Part shown: positions 34,947-44,082 of the stretch, one piece after another
How the letters are laid out: every line of letters begins with the position of its first letter
Position numbering within the stretch: position 1 is the first letter of the stretch
Source: Ochrobactrum sp. Q0168
GTDB taxonomy: Bacteria > Pseudomonadota > Alphaproteobacteria > Rhizobiales > Rhizobiaceae
Assembly: GCF_016427605.1 (NCBI RefSeq)
Contig: NZ_JAELXQ010000003.1
Span: 248,001-312,000, forward strand
Length of the DNA: 64,000 nt
Reading direction: 5' to 3'
Program-made: the position numbers and the translations under genes
Notes under the pieces: model-generated
What the model was told of the DNA's origin: nothing
Databases searched by the model: none
What the model saw: the letters and a program-made list of their open reading frames with translations, nothing else

Positions 34947-35852
34947 ATGAATGCTCAACCCGACTGGCAGAGCCATTTCGGTTCCGGTTCTGAAGATGGC
35001 GGCATTTCCGTCGATGGCGCCACCGTCACTTATCGCAACGGTCTGATGGCCTTACGCGATGCGAGTTTTCGCATCCCAACCGGCACAATTGCCGCTCTTG
35101 TCGGTGTCAACGGGTCGGGCAAATCAACTTTGTTCAAGGCGATCATGGGGTTTGTGCGTCTTGCGCGCGGCTCAATCCGGGTGCTTGGCATGACGGTTGA
35201 GGAGGCCTTGCGCAAGAACCTCGTCGCCTATGTTCCACAATCGGAAGAGGTGGATTGGAATTTTCCGGTTCTGGTTGAGGATGTGGTGATGATGGGCCGC
35301 TATGGCCATATGGGCATGATGCGGATACCGAAAGCCGCCGATCATGAAGCGGTGGCCAATGCGCTTGCCCGCGTCAATATGAGCGAGTTTCGCAAGCGGC
35401 AGATCGGGGAGCTTTCGGGCGGACAGAAAAAGCGCGTGTTTCTTGCGCGTGCACTGGCGCAGGACGGTTGCGTCATTCTGCTGGACGAGCCGTTTACGGG
35501 CGTCGACGTGAAGACGGAAGAGCAAATCATCACGCTGTTGCGCGAGCTGCGCGACGAAGGCCGCGTGATGCTGGTCTCGACGCATAATCTGGGCTCTGTG
35601 CCGGAGTTCTGCGACCGCACGATCCTGATTAAAGGCACTGTGCTGGCCTATGGTCTGACCGCCGACACATTCACCCAGAAAAATCTGGAAAAGACCTTTG
35701 GCGGTGTTCTGCGTCATTTCGTTTTGAACGAAACGCAAGCCAGAGCTTCCGCCTCCATCGGTGTGATTACCGACGATGAGCGTCCGCTGATCCTCCAGGG
35801 CGGCAAAGCGGCCATTCGCAACGCTGGCGACACAGAGGGCGAGCGGGAATGA
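34947..35852 (+). CDS. sitB: Manganese/iron ABC transporter ATP-binding protein
   Basis: A 301-residue ABC ATPase: Walker [14 protein letters not shown] near residue 50, signature [15 protein letters not shown], Walker [13 protein letters not shown]. The linker [20 protein letters not shown] is typical of metal-type (Mnt/Sit/Znu) ATPases. A tail of about 40 residues extends beyond the core. Its stop overlaps the sitC ATG by 4 bases. Confidence 0.9.
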   Translation: MNAQPDWQSHFGSGSEDGGISVDGATVTYRNGLMALRDASFRIPTGTIAALVGVNGSGKSTLFKAIMGFVRLARGSIRVLGMTVEEALRKNLVAYVPQSEEVDWNFPVLVEDVVMMGRYGHMGMMRIPKAADHEAVANALARVNMSEFRKRQIGELSGGQKKRVFLARALAQDGCVILLDEPFTGVDVKTEEQIITLLRELRDEGRVMLVSTHNLGSVPEFCDRTILIKGTVLAYGLTADTFTQKNLEKTFGGVLRHFVLNETQARASASIGVITDDERPLILQGGKAAIRNAGDTEGERE

Positions 35853-36715
35853 TGGGAACACTTCTCGAACCTTTTACATATGGCTATATGCTTGATGCGA
35901 TGTGGGTGTCGGCGCTGGTTGGCGGTGTCTGCGCTTTCCTGTCCTGTTATCTGATGCTGAAAGGTTGGTCGCTGATCGGCGATGCCCTGTCCCATTCCAT
36001 CGTTCCCGGCGTTGCCGGGGCCTATATGCTGGGACTGCCGTTTTCCATTGGCGCGTTCTTTTCGGGCGGGCTGGCGGCGGCGGTCATGCTGTTTTTGAAC
36101 CAGCGGACCAAGCTCAAGGAAGACGCCATTATCGGCCTGATCTTCTCCGGCTTTTTCGGGCTTGGCCTGTTCATGGTGTCGATTTCGCCAACGTCGGTCA
36201 ACATCCAGACCATCGTGCTTGGCAATATTCTGGCGATTACGCCCGGTGACAAGCTGCAACTGGGGATCATCGGGTTCGTGTCGCTCGCCCTTCTGCTCGT
36301 CAAATGGAAAGACCTCATGGTCACATTCTTCGACGAGACGCACGCGCGTTCGATTGGCCTCAATCCGACCGCATTGAAGATCATGTTTTTCACGCTCCTC
36401 TCCGCATCGACCGTCGCGGCGCTCCAGACGGTTGGCGCTTTCCTTGTCATTTGCATGGTGGTGACACCGGGCGCCACGGCCTATCTGCTGACGGATCGTT
36501 TTCCGCGACTGCTGGTCATCGCTGTAATGATTGGCGCTGCCACCAGTTTTGTCGGGGCCTATGCAAGCTACTTCCTCGATGGGGCAACAGGTGGCATCAT
36601 TGTCGTGTTGCAGACGGCCATTTTCCTGAGCGCATTCTTCTTCGCCCCGAAGCATGGCATGCTTGCGAGCCGCCGCCGCGCCGCTGAGACACAGGCGCAG
36701 GAGGCGTCGCAATGA
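35849..36715 (+). CDS. sitC: Manganese/iron ABC transporter permease
   Basis: A 288-residue ABC-3 family permease with about eight hydrophobic segments and the characteristic [20 protein letters not shown] near residue 32. It is homologous to the following sitD, and the two form the heterodimeric channel. Both ends overlap neighbours by 4 bases, so sitB-C-D are translationally coupled. Confidence 0.9.
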   Translation: MMGTLLEPFTYGYMLDAMWVSALVGGVCAFLSCYLMLKGWSLIGDALSHSIVPGVAGAYMLGLPFSIGAFFSGGLAAAVMLFLNQRTKLKEDAIIGLIFSGFFGLGLFMVSISPTSVNIQTIVLGNILAITPGDKLQLGIIGFVSLALLLVKWKDLMVTFFDETHARSIGLNPTALKIMFFTLLSASTVAALQTVGAFLVICMVVTPGATAYLLTDRFPRLLVIAVMIGAATSFVGAYASYFLDGATGGIIVVLQTAIFLSAFFFAPKHGMLASRRRAAETQAQEASQ

Positions 36716-37557
36716 GCATCATCGACACGCTTCTTTCGCCATTCGAATTTCCGTTCATGGTCAATGCGCTGGTGATCTCGGTTACAGTCTCTATCCCCAT
36801 GGCGCTACTGTCCTGTTTCCTGGTTCTGAAAGGCTGGTCGCTGATGGGCGATGCGATCAGTCACGCGGTATTTCCGGGTGTGGTGATCGCCTATGTTGGG
36901 GGCTTTCCCTATGCCGTCGGTGCCTTCGTCGCGGGCATGCTTTGCGCTATCGCGACCGGCTTCTTGAAGGATAACAGCCGCATCAAGCAGGATACGGTCA
37001 TGGGCGTTGTATTTTCCGGCATGTTCGGGCTGGGGCTGGTGCTCTATGTCAAGGTCCGGCCCGATGTGCATCTCGACCATATCCTGTTTGGCGATATGCT
37101 CGGTGTTTCGTGGTTCGATATCGGGCAGGCGGGGCTCATTGCACTCCTCACGGTAGCGATCATTGGCATCAAATGGAAAGACTTCCTTTTGCACGCCTTC
37201 GATCCTGCGCAGGCGAGGGCCGTAGGTCTTCGGGTCAACCTCCTGCATTACGGGCTGCTCAGCCTCATCTCGCTGACGATTGTGGGTGCATTGCAGGCGG
37301 TCGGCATCATCCTCGCTATTGCGATGCTGATCGCGCCGGGGGCCATTGCGTTTCTGCTGACACGCAAATTCAGCACCATGCTGGTTTTGGCTGCGGTCAT
37401 CGCGGCGGTGGGTTCTTTCACGGGCGTCTATCTGTCGTTCTTCATCGACAGCGCGCCGGCGCCCACGATTGTGCTTTTGCTTTCAATGACTTTCGCCGCC
37501 GCCTTCATTTATGCGATGCGCAAGGCGGCACGAAACGAGGCATCGGAGATCGCTTGA
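36712..37557 (+). CDS. sitD: Manganese/iron ABC transporter permease
   Basis: A 281-residue ABC-3 permease, clearly paralogous to SitC (LVLKGWSLMGDAISHAVFPG near residue 34). Eight hydrophobic helices are apparent. It is the last gene of the operon. The presence of two permeases distinguishes the Sit type from single-permease Znu systems. Confidence 0.9.
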   Translation: MSIIDTLLSPFEFPFMVNALVISVTVSIPMALLSCFLVLKGWSLMGDAISHAVFPGVVIAYVGGFPYAVGAFVAGMLCAIATGFLKDNSRIKQDTVMGVVFSGMFGLGLVLYVKVRPDVHLDHILFGDMLGVSWFDIGQAGLIALLTVAIIGIKWKDFLLHAFDPAQARAVGLRVNLLHYGLLSLISLTIVGALQAVGIILAIAMLIAPGAIAFLLTRKFSTMLVLAAVIAAVGSFTGVYLSFFIDSAPAPTIVLLLSMTFAAAFIYAMRKAARNEASEIA

Positions 37558-37602
37558 TAACAAGGGCTTCTTCGAATCTCCCAATTTCTGCATAGTGGCA
37601 AG

Positions 37603-38415
37603 ATGAAGAAAGAAGCAGCGGCATTAACGGTCTATCTGAAGCGCGGATTATCAACTGTGGCCATGATGCTCGTGGCGGCGATGTCTTGTCCTGTTCATGC
37701 ACAGGAAACGGGCAAGCCGGGCATCTGTGAGACAGATAGTTTCGAGGATACGAAATATATCATCTGTAAGCCCGCCAACGGCGTTGCGGGGCTGAGGCTG
37801 TTCTGGAAAGGACCCGATGACAAGCCCTATCGGACATTCTCCAGCGCAGCCAAGGCTCTCAGCGATGATGGCCATAGACTTGTTTTCGCGATGAATGCCG
37901 GAATGTATGGGCCGGATTTTGCGCCGATCGGCCTTTATGTCGAGAACGAACAGGAACTGCGTCCCGCCAACAGGCAGAAAGGCGAAAGCGCAGGCGGTCC
38001 TCTGCCCAATTTCTACAAGAAGCCGAATGGTGTTTTCTTCTGGGATGACAAGGCGGCGGGAATTCTCCCCACCGACACGTTCTTAGAACGCAAACCAAAG
38101 GTCAGTTTTGCCACCCAGTCCGGGCCGATGCTGGTCATCCGCAACAAATTGCACCCGGCTTTCATTTTTGGTTCGACGGATCGCACGCGCCGCAGCGGCG
38201 TCGGTGTTTGCGAGGACGGTGCCGTGCGTTTTGCGATCAGCGAAGACCCGGTGAATTTCCATGATTTCGCGCGCATGTTTCGGGATCATCTGAAATGTCC
38301 GAATGCGCTGTTTCTCGATGGCGGGAACGGCACTGGGATTTATAATCCTGCCATGGGTCGCAACGACATATCATGGCATGGTGGTTTTGGCCCGATTGTC
38401 GGCTTCGTGGAATAG
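37603..38415 (+). CDS. Phosphodiester glycosidase family protein (NAGPA domain)
   Basis: A 270-residue secreted protein. The N-terminal signal peptide (LSTVAMMLVAAMSCPVHAQE) is followed by the NAGPA/DUF2233 fold: FAMNAGMYGPDFAPIGLYVE, NFYKKPNGVFFW, ATQSGPMLVI, RRSGVGVCEDGAVRFAISE and NALFLDGG. This family hydrolyses phosphodiester glycosides, as in the mammalian uncovering enzyme and bacterial exopolysaccharide proteins. The actual periplasmic substrate is unknown. It follows sitD by 45 bases and is convergent with the LysR gene, leaving no room for a classical terminator. Confidence 0.85.
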   Translation: MKKEAAALTVYLKRGLSTVAMMLVAAMSCPVHAQETGKPGICETDSFEDTKYIICKPANGVAGLRLFWKGPDDKPYRTFSSAAKALSDDGHRLVFAMNAGMYGPDFAPIGLYVENEQELRPANRQKGESAGGPLPNFYKKPNGVFFWDDKAAGILPTDTFLERKPKVSFATQSGPMLVIRNKLHPAFIFGSTDRTRRSGVGVCEDGAVRFAISEDPVNFHDFARMFRDHLKCPNALFLDGGNGTGIYNPAMGRNDISWHGGFGPIVGFVE

Positions 38416-38429
38416 CGCTTGCCGCCGCG

Positions 38430-39326
38430 TCAGCTGTTGTCGGGCGACTTGATCAGTTCCATGGCAAGTACTCGCGCCGTGTCGGAAATATCGGGATTGA
38501 AGACCAGCCAATAACCATTGTCGCTCGTCAAGGATATATCGCAGGCATGAATGAGCTGCCCGCGCTGCACCGCGCCGTCGATCAGCCCGGACCAGCCGAG
38601 CGCAACGCCCTGATCGGCAATCGCTGCCTCGATCACCAGATTATAGGTATTGAAGACGAGGCCGTAATTGCCGTCATCGATTTCCTCGCCGATGGCGTTC
38701 AGCCACGATTGCCAGGTGAACCAGCGGTCGCCCTGCAAGGTATCGAGATGCAGGAGCGAGGCAGCACCAAGCCCCTTGCCGGAGGGAAAACCGCCGGATT
38801 TTTCGAGAAAAGCGGGTGAGCAGACTGGCACCACCTTTTCACCGATGAAAGGGACAGAACCTTCAGGGAAATCGTTGCGCCCGCCGAAGAGGATTGCAAT
38901 GTCAGCCTCGCGATAGTCCAGCGGCTGGAGCATGGAGGATGCCGTGATGCGCACATCCACCTCGGGATGCTTCGGCCTGAACTGCGCCACCCGCGGCATC
39001 AGCCAGAAAGTAGCAAAGCCGTAATCGGTTGCGATCCGCAAACCGGGCGAGCGCTGCCTGCGCCTAATCTGCTGCACGGCGTCTTCGATTCCATCCAGAC
39101 CCGCGCGCACCGCCGCATAGAGGATCCGCCCGTCGGGGAGAATTTCAACGCCCCGCGCCCGCCGTGCAAACAATGTGACGCCCAAACGGTCCTCCATGCG
39201 TTTTATTTGATAGCTGACCGCAGGTTGCGTCATGCCGAGTTCACGCGCTGCAAGGGTCAGATTTTCCAATCGCCCGACCGCTTCGAAAACGCCAAGGCTG
39301 CCAAGATCCCAAGATGGAGAAATCAT
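38430..39326 (-). CDS. LysR-family regulator of choline-sulfate utilisation
   Basis: A 298-residue LysR protein. The N-terminal HTH (FEAVGRLENLTLAARELGMT, then QPAVSYQIKRMEDRL) is followed by a substrate-binding domain. The type belongs to the GcvA-like group often found divergent from choline-sulfatase genes. It is transcribed away from choX and betC, the classic arrangement for a LysR activator responding to choline-O-sulfate or choline. The specific role comes from position. Confidence 0.85.
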   Translation of the reverse strand: MISPSWDLGSLGVFEAVGRLENLTLAARELGMTQPAVSYQIKRMEDRLGVTLFARRARGVEILPDGRILYAAVRAGLDGIEDAVQQIRRRQRSPGLRIATDYGFATFWLMPRVAQFRPKHPEVDVRITASSMLQPLDYREADIAILFGGRNDFPEGSVPFIGEKVVPVCSPAFLEKSGGFPSGKGLGAASLLHLDTLQGDRWFTWQSWLNAIGEEIDDGNYGLVFNTYNLVIEAAIADQGVALGWSGLIDGAVQRGQLIHACDISLTSDNGYWLVFNPDISDTARVLAMELIKSPDNS

Positions 39327-39466
39327 AAAGAGCCTTTATATCTTCGATAAAAAATGAATGGGTTTTTCCTTAGCGCAAATGGTGTTTTCCTGAAAGTCGA
39401 AATGAAAGCCATAACGGCTTTTGATTGTACGAGATGCGGAATGCATCCATCAACGAGGGGTCTCCG

Positions 39467-40411
39467 ATGCGTTATTTGGCGATGACTGCACTGGCGTTTG
39501 CGGCGTTCACGGGGCTGGCGGGAACGGCTTATGCTGCCGACCCGGCTGCATGCGAAACCATCCGCCTGTCCGATCCGGGCTGGACCGATATCACCTCGAC
39601 CAATTCCATCGCGAGCGTGCTGCTGACGGGGCTTGGCTATAAGCCCGATGTGAAGACGATGTCGGTCCCCATAGGCTATAAAGCGCTGAAGACCGGCAAT
39701 CTCGATGTCTTCCTCGGTAACTGGATGCCAGCACAGCAGAAATTCCGCGACGATCTCGACAAGGCCAAAGCGGCTGAGGTGATCGTCAAGAATCTGGAGG
39801 GCGCGAAGTTCACGCTCGCAGTGCCGGATTATGTCGCGAGCGAAGGCATCAAGGATTTCGTCGACCTTGCCGCGCATGGCGATAAATTTGGCAAGGAGAT
39901 TTACGGCATCGAGCCGGGCGCTCCTGCTAACCAGAATATCCAGAAGATCATCGAAGATCCAAAGTTCAAACTTGACGGCTGGAAGATCGTGGAATCCAGT
40001 GAGCAGGCCATGCTGGCGCAGGTGGACCGCAAGAACAAGGACAAGGGCTGGGTCGTGTTTCTTGCCTGGGCTCCGCATCCGATGAACACCAAGCTGAAGA
40101 TTGAATATCTGTCCGGTGGCGATGATTATTTCGGCCCGAACTATGGTGGCGCCGAAGTCTACACGCTGGCTCGCACCGGCTGGTCGGCGAATTGCCCGAA
40201 TGCTGCAACTTTCTTCAAGAATCTCACCTTCACCGTCGATATTGAAAACGAGCTGATGGGCAAGATTCTGGAGGATGGTGCGGAAGGCCCTGCGGCTGCG
40301 AAGCAATGGCTGAAAGCCCATCCAGAACAGATCGACAAGTGGCTGACCGGCGTGACCACGCTGAAGGGCGAACCCGGCGCTGCCGCCGTCAAGGCAAGTC
40401 TCGGTCTCTGA
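39467..40411 (+). CDS. choX: Choline ABC transporter substrate-binding protein
   Basis: A 314-residue OpuAC-type binding protein. The signal peptide (MRYLAMTALAFAAFTGLAGT, then AYAAD) precedes CETIRLSDPGWTDITSTNSI and LGNWMPAQQKF, segments characteristic of ChoX with its aromatic choline cage. It binds choline with high affinity in the periplasm. RBS GAGGGG lies six bases before the ATG; the frame is open 14 codons upstream without an RBS. The permease and ATPase partners (choW, choV) are not adjacent; betC follows instead. Confidence 0.88.
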   Translation: MRYLAMTALAFAAFTGLAGTAYAADPAACETIRLSDPGWTDITSTNSIASVLLTGLGYKPDVKTMSVPIGYKALKTGNLDVFLGNWMPAQQKFRDDLDKAKAAEVIVKNLEGAKFTLAVPDYVASEGIKDFVDLAAHGDKFGKEIYGIEPGAPANQNIQKIIEDPKFKLDGWKIVESSEQAMLAQVDRKNKDKGWVVFLAWAPHPMNTKLKIEYLSGGDDYFGPNYGGAEVYTLARTGWSANCPNAATFFKNLTFTVDIENELMGKILEDGAEGPAAAKQWLKAHPEQIDKWLTGVTTLKGEPGAAAVKASLGL

Positions 40412-40491
40412 TCGTCAGAGTAAAGGTTGCAAGGCGGGCATTTCGATGCCCGCCATTTCGCGTTTCACTTATGCCAGATGGTTCCGCCCAG

Positions 40492-42003
40492 ATGAAAAAG
40501 CCGAATATCCTCATTCTCATCGTCGACCAGTTGAACGGGACGTTTTTCCCGGATGGTCCAGCCGACTTTCTGCATGTTCCGCATTTGCGCAAGCTTGCCG
40601 AGCGCTCCACCCGTTTTGCCAATTGCTACACGGCGAGCCCGCTTTGCGCTCCGGCGCGCGCTTCACTCATGTCGGGCCAATTGCCATTCCGCACCGGCGT
40701 TTATGACAATGCAGCCGAATTCTCGTCCGAAATTCCAACCTATGCGCATCATTTGCGCAATTCCGGTTATCAGACCTCGCTTTCCGGCAAGATGCATTTC
40801 GTCGGCCCGGATCAGTTGCACGGCTTCGAGCAGCGTCTGACGACGGATATCTACCCCGCCGATTTTGGCTGGACGCCGGATTATCGCAAACCGGGAGAGC
40901 GCATTGACTGGTGGTATCACAATCTGGGTTCCATCACCGGGGCCGGTTCTGCGGAAATCACCAACCAGCTCGAATATGATGATGAAGTCGCCTATCAGGC
41001 AGAGGCGAAGCTCTATGATCTGGCGCGGGGCCATGATGAGCGTCCGTGGTGTCTGACCGTCAGTTTCACCCATCCGCACGATCCTTACGTGGCGCGCAAG
41101 CGCTTCTTCGACCTTTATGCGGATATTCCCGAACTCGATCCGAAGATCGGTCCTCTGCCGGAAAGCGAAATCGATCCGCATAGCGAGCGGCTGCTTCGTG
41201 CCTGCAAAGCTGAGGACTATGAGCTGACGCGCGATCAGATCAGGGCGGCGCGGCAGGCTTATTTCGCCAATATTTCCTATGTCGATGAGAAAATCGGCGG
41301 TCTGCTGGACGTGATCGAGCGCTGCAACATGGCGGATGATACAATCGTCATTTTCACGTCCGACCATGGCGACATGCTGGGGGAACGCGGCATGTGGTTC
41401 AAGATGAGCTTTTTTGAGGGCTCTGCACGTGTGCCCTTGATGATCGCCGCGCCGCAAATGCCCGTAGGCCTGATCGTTACGCCAGTATCAACGCTGGACC
41501 TGCTGCCGACATTGGCCGATCTGGCCGGCATCGACCTGAACGGCATCATGCCCTGGACGGATGGCGTTTCGCTGCTGGAAGTTGCGGCTGGCACCAAGGA
41601 ACGCGGCGCGGTGCCATGCGAATATGCGGCTGAAGGCACGGTCGCGCCAATGGTTTCGCTGCGCGACGGACAATGGAAGATCAATCTCTGTCCTGTTGAT
41701 CCGCCGCAGTTGTTCAATCTCGCTGACGACCCGGATGAGCTGCAAAATCTGGCGGAGCGCCCGGAGCATCGCGCGATGCTCGAACAACTGACGGACAAGG
41801 CACGGGGGCGCTGGAACCTTGGTCTCTATGATGCAAATGTCCGCGCAAGCCAAGCCCGCCGCCATGTGGTCTATCCGGCCCTGCGCAACGGCGCTTATTA
41901 CCCGTGGGATTACCAGCCGCTGCAAAAGGCATCCGAACGCTATATGCGAAACCACATGGACCTGAACGTGCTGGAGAATAACCAGCGTTTTCCACGCGGC
42001 TAG
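40492..42003 (+). CDS. betC: Choline-sulfatase
   Basis: A 503-residue type I sulfatase. The formylglycine site is SPLCAPARASLMSG (Cys near residue 51), with metal-site residues in VDQLNGTFFPDG at the N-terminus and FTSDHGDMLGERGMWFK near 290. The C-terminal region typical of choline sulfatase (DLNVLENNQRFPRG) is present. It hydrolyses choline-O-sulfate to choline and sulfate, giving an osmoprotectant precursor and sulfur. The start is chosen at ATG 40492 by family N-terminus (MKKPNILIL); another ATG lies at 40471, and neither has a good RBS. Confidence 0.92.
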   Translation: MKKPNILILIVDQLNGTFFPDGPADFLHVPHLRKLAERSTRFANCYTASPLCAPARASLMSGQLPFRTGVYDNAAEFSSEIPTYAHHLRNSGYQTSLSGKMHFVGPDQLHGFEQRLTTDIYPADFGWTPDYRKPGERIDWWYHNLGSITGAGSAEITNQLEYDDEVAYQAEAKLYDLARGHDERPWCLTVSFTHPHDPYVARKRFFDLYADIPELDPKIGPLPESEIDPHSERLLRACKAEDYELTRDQIRAARQAYFANISYVDEKIGGLLDVIERCNMADDTIVIFTSDHGDMLGERGMWFKMSFFEGSARVPLMIAAPQMPVGLIVTPVSTLDLLPTLADLAGIDLNGIMPWTDGVSLLEVAAGTKERGAVPCEYAAEGTVAPMVSLRDGQWKINLCPVDPPQLFNLADDPDELQNLAERPEHRAMLEQLTDKARGRWNLGLYDANVRASQARRHVVYPALRNGAYYPWDYQPLQKASERYMRNHMDLNVLENNQRFPRG

Positions 42004-42012
42004 CATCAGGTC

Positions 42013-42037
42013 GAAGCCGGGCATCTCGTCCGGCTTC
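42013..42037. terminator. Terminator hairpin between betC and the DUF2171 gene
   Basis: An 8-bp stem GAAGCCGG / CCGGCTTC with a 9-base loop, followed by TTCT on the plus strand, between convergent genes. Confidence 0.65.
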
Positions 42038-42051
42038 TTCTGTCATGGAGC

Positions 42052-42306
42052 TTACAAATCGACGGGGCGGCCTGAGGCTTCTTCCTCAAGCGTAACGGCG
42101 ACATCGGCATTCGCCGAAAGCCTGACCTTTTCGCTTTCGATATCGGCGACGAAGCCCAGCTCGATATAGTGATGATGGTCGCTGTGTTGTCCGGAATTAT
42201 CGCTCTTCTTCAGCTTGATTCGGTTTCCCTCGAGTCGATCCACTGTCCCGACATGCACACCGTCTGCGCCGATTACTTCCATATTCTCATGAATTCTGTG
42301 CTGCAT
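42052..42306 (-). CDS. DUF2171 domain-containing protein
   Basis: An 84-residue protein matching the DUF2171 pattern: MEVIGADGVHVGTVDRLEGN followed by a basic IKLKKSD and DHHHYIELGFVADI. It resembles small PRC-barrel-like proteins often found with stress or oxidative-response genes; no biochemical role is established. AGAGGAA precedes the ATG at 42306, so a 13-codon upstream extension is rejected. It is the first of a run of small minus-strand genes. Confidence 0.75.
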   Translation of the reverse strand: MQHRIHENMEVIGADGVHVGTVDRLEGNRIKLKKSDNSGQHSDHHHYIELGFVADIESEKVRLSANADVAVTLEEEASGRPVDL

Positions 42307-42459
42307 AGCGATTTCCTCTGCTTTGGCTTCAGATGAATCTAGCAAATTGCCAATGGGATTGCCGTTCCTAAACTAGTGCGCCTTTTGCGTTTGGCCATGG
42401 CCACGGGTGGTGGAAAACTGGCCGGGCACTATCAGATGAGCACTAATCGTTAGGTAAAC

Positions 42460-42678
42460 CTAGCCGTCTTTGTGCTCTGCCTGATCCCTGAGTATCTGCA
42501 CAGCTCTTGCTCTGTAGTTGTCTTTCACTTCGTCGGAGACACCGCCGCCCACACTGGCACCGCTGACGATTTTGCCAACGGTTGAATCCCAGTCCAGATC
42601 GAGATCCGGATTTTCGCGATCAAACAATTGCTTCGCGAGTTCTTCAATCTCGAGCTGCTTTTCAAGTTCGCCACTCAT
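42460..42678 (-). CDS. Small hypothetical protein
   Basis: A 72-residue acidic protein beginning MSGELEKQLEIEELAKQLFD, containing LDLDWDSTVGKIVSGASVGG and a helical end. I do not recognise the family. A strong RBS (GAGGAGAG) precedes the ATG at 42678, supporting a real gene. It lies between the DUF2171 gene and a pair of duplicated small ORFs. No signal peptide or membrane segment is seen. Confidence 0.6.
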   Translation of the reverse strand: MSGELEKQLEIEELAKQLFDRENPDLDLDWDSTVGKIVSGASVGGGVSDEVKDNYRARAVQILRDQAEHKDG

Positions 42679-42704
42679 GTTTCTCTCCTCCTGCAAATTG
42701 ACAT

Positions 42705-42905
42705 TCAGGGTAGTCGCCCGCTGCCATCTTCGTGATGGCGGACCATATATTTGCGAATGAGCAGATCGAGCGCATCTCTGGCCTCCGTCTCCGTCAAGCG
42801 CGCCTGAACGTGACCTTCGATTGAAACAACTTCACCGCTGAACTTATCAAAAACGGACCAAGTGCCGTCGCGCTCCCGCCGAACATCAAAACCGTTTTCA
42901 ATCAT
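42705..42905 (-). CDS. Small hypothetical protein, intact copy of a tandem pair
   Basis: A 66-residue protein starting MIENGFDVRRERDGTWSVFD. A perfect RBS (GGAGG, six bases before ATG 42905) supports this start even though the frame is open much further upstream. Its pattern (RDGTWSVFD, then a short strand and GHVQARLTETEARDALDLLI) is repeated in the neighbouring upstream ORF, so the two arose by duplication. The family is unrecognised. The fold looks like a small beta domain followed by a helix. Confidence 0.6.
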   Translation of the reverse strand: MIENGFDVRRERDGTWSVFDKFSGEVVSIEGHVQARLTETEARDALDLLIRKYMVRHHEDGSGRLP

Positions 42906-42921
42906 GGGGTGCCTCCATTCG

Positions 42922-43118
42922 CTACATCTGCCGCCCGTCCTGTGCCTGTAGCTCTTTTTCTTGTTGAACTCGCCGAAGGATCGTAAAGGCCGCTTGGCGG
43001 CCTCCTCAGTTAACGCGATTTGCAGCCGACCTTTGAATGTGATGGGGTGCTGGGTTGCGCCATCCACCACTGACCAAGTGCCGTTCCCGCATCTCAATGT
43101 TTTATAGCTGGTTGTCAT
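42922..43118 (-). pseudogene. Frameshifted tandem copy of the small hypothetical protein
   Basis: The frame starting ATG 43118 (RBS GAGGGAAG) reads TTSYKTLRCGNGTWSVVDGA and GRLQIALTEEAAK, clearly homologous to the downstream 66-residue protein. After the AAK codon (near 42990) homology switches to the next frame: AAFTILRRVQQEKELQ, ending at TAG 42922-42924, which aligns with the partner's DALDLLIRKYMV helix. One missing base near 42990 would explain this. As a result the upstream frame runs into the next gene and falsely appears as one long ORF. Sequencing error or a programmed shift are the alternatives. Confidence 0.5.
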
Positions 43119-43338
43119 TCTTCCCTCTGGCCTGCTGTTCTGAGCCATTATCCGCTCCCGCATGTTCCAAGGCGCTTGTACACACTTGATCGTTCTGTTG
43201 TCCCAACACGCCGCAAAGCTCGTTGTTACAACACCGCTGGCGCCAAATTGTTTCTCTTGAACGGACATTATATGAACGCCTCATGAAACCCTGCGCGGTG
43301 AAAATCTGAGATAAGATAACGGGAAGACGGCCTTGTTG
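43119..43338. other. Intergenic stretch, no clear feature
   Basis: About 220 bases upstream of the small tandem genes. An open frame continues through part of it (to 43268), but its residues look uncharacteristic of a protein and it lacks a good RBS. Probably promoter sequence for the small genes. Confidence 0.3.
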
Positions 43339-43821
43339 TTATTGCTTATCCCCAGTGTCGCCCTGTGGGGCGATCGATTTTCCGTTCGAGAAAAGAATGA
43401 GCGTAAGCAGCGCAAAGGCCATCACAATAACTGCAACGTCAAAGGCATTTACAGCGCAGGCAATGCCAATGGCGCCTGTCGCCCAAAGGCTGGCAGCGGT
43501 GGCGGTACCCTTCACCGATGAGCTTAAACGAAGGATGGCACCTCCACCGATAAAGCCCATGCCTGTGATGACGCCCTCAATAATGCGGGCGAGCGCTTCA
43601 GGATTGTCGGTCGTAATCCCTTCTGTTGCCTGGATAAAGCCGCAGCTGGCTACTGCCACGAGGGGAAATGTTCGAAGGCCAGCGCTTCGTTCTTCTCGTT
43701 CTCGATGCCAACCTATCGGCAGTGCCAGAATATACGCGGCTGCCAACGCGATGACGTGTGGCCAAACGTTGAAATTGTCGGACTTTAGCGCCTCTTGAAG
43801 TGCGGTTTGGAGCTGATCCAT
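43339..43821 (-). CDS. MgtC/SapB family membrane protein
   Basis: A 160-residue inner-membrane protein with four to five hydrophobic segments and the MgtC signature. LPIGWHREREERSAGLRTFP lies near residue 34 and GVITGMGFIGGGAILR near 84. MgtC-type proteins are linked to survival at low magnesium, acid and in hosts, possibly through modulation of ATP synthase or magnesium balance; their biochemical activity is unsettled. The C-terminal domain found in the longer virulence MgtC is missing, so this is the short SapB-like form. Confidence 0.87.
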   Translation of the reverse strand: MDQLQTALQEALKSDNFNVWPHVIALAAAYILALPIGWHREREERSAGLRTFPLVAVASCGFIQATEGITTDNPEALARIIEGVITGMGFIGGGAILRLSSSVKGTATAASLWATGAIGIACAVNAFDVAVIVMAFALLTLILFSNGKSIAPQGDTGDKQ

Positions 43822-44082
43822 GTTTCTCGTTCGCTTAGAGGTGACGGCCTCATTAAACGAACGTGTTTGGATTACGTTCCGAAGCCATTCAAATGGCGCG
43901 GCGGGTTCAGCGAGGCGACAATGTGGCGCGGCGGCAGCTTTGGCACAGACCGGCGTTAGCTCTCAACTTTAATTATCACGCTATCTGTTGATTGTTTTCA
44001 ACTTTTAAACCAAATTTATGATGAGTTGCGACCTTAGCGTTACTAAAAAATGGGAGAGTAATCCCACTTCCTCTCGCGAGAT
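43822..44082. other. Intergenic stretch, no clear feature
   Basis: About 260 bases between two minus-strand genes. It is AT-richer towards 43970-44040. No ORF with an RBS, hairpin terminator or repeat stands out; presumably the mgtC-like promoter and the 3' end of the lacI-type transcript. Confidence 0.3.

Noticed and set aside
33966-37557. Zinc (znuABC) transporter
   Set aside because: The binding protein lacks the His-rich loop of ZnuA and two permeases are present, which fits SitABCD for Mn/Fe.
42705-43268. A single 187-residue gene
   Set aside because: The two halves are homologous to each other, the second half has its own strong RBS and start, and homology in the first half switches frame before a stop.
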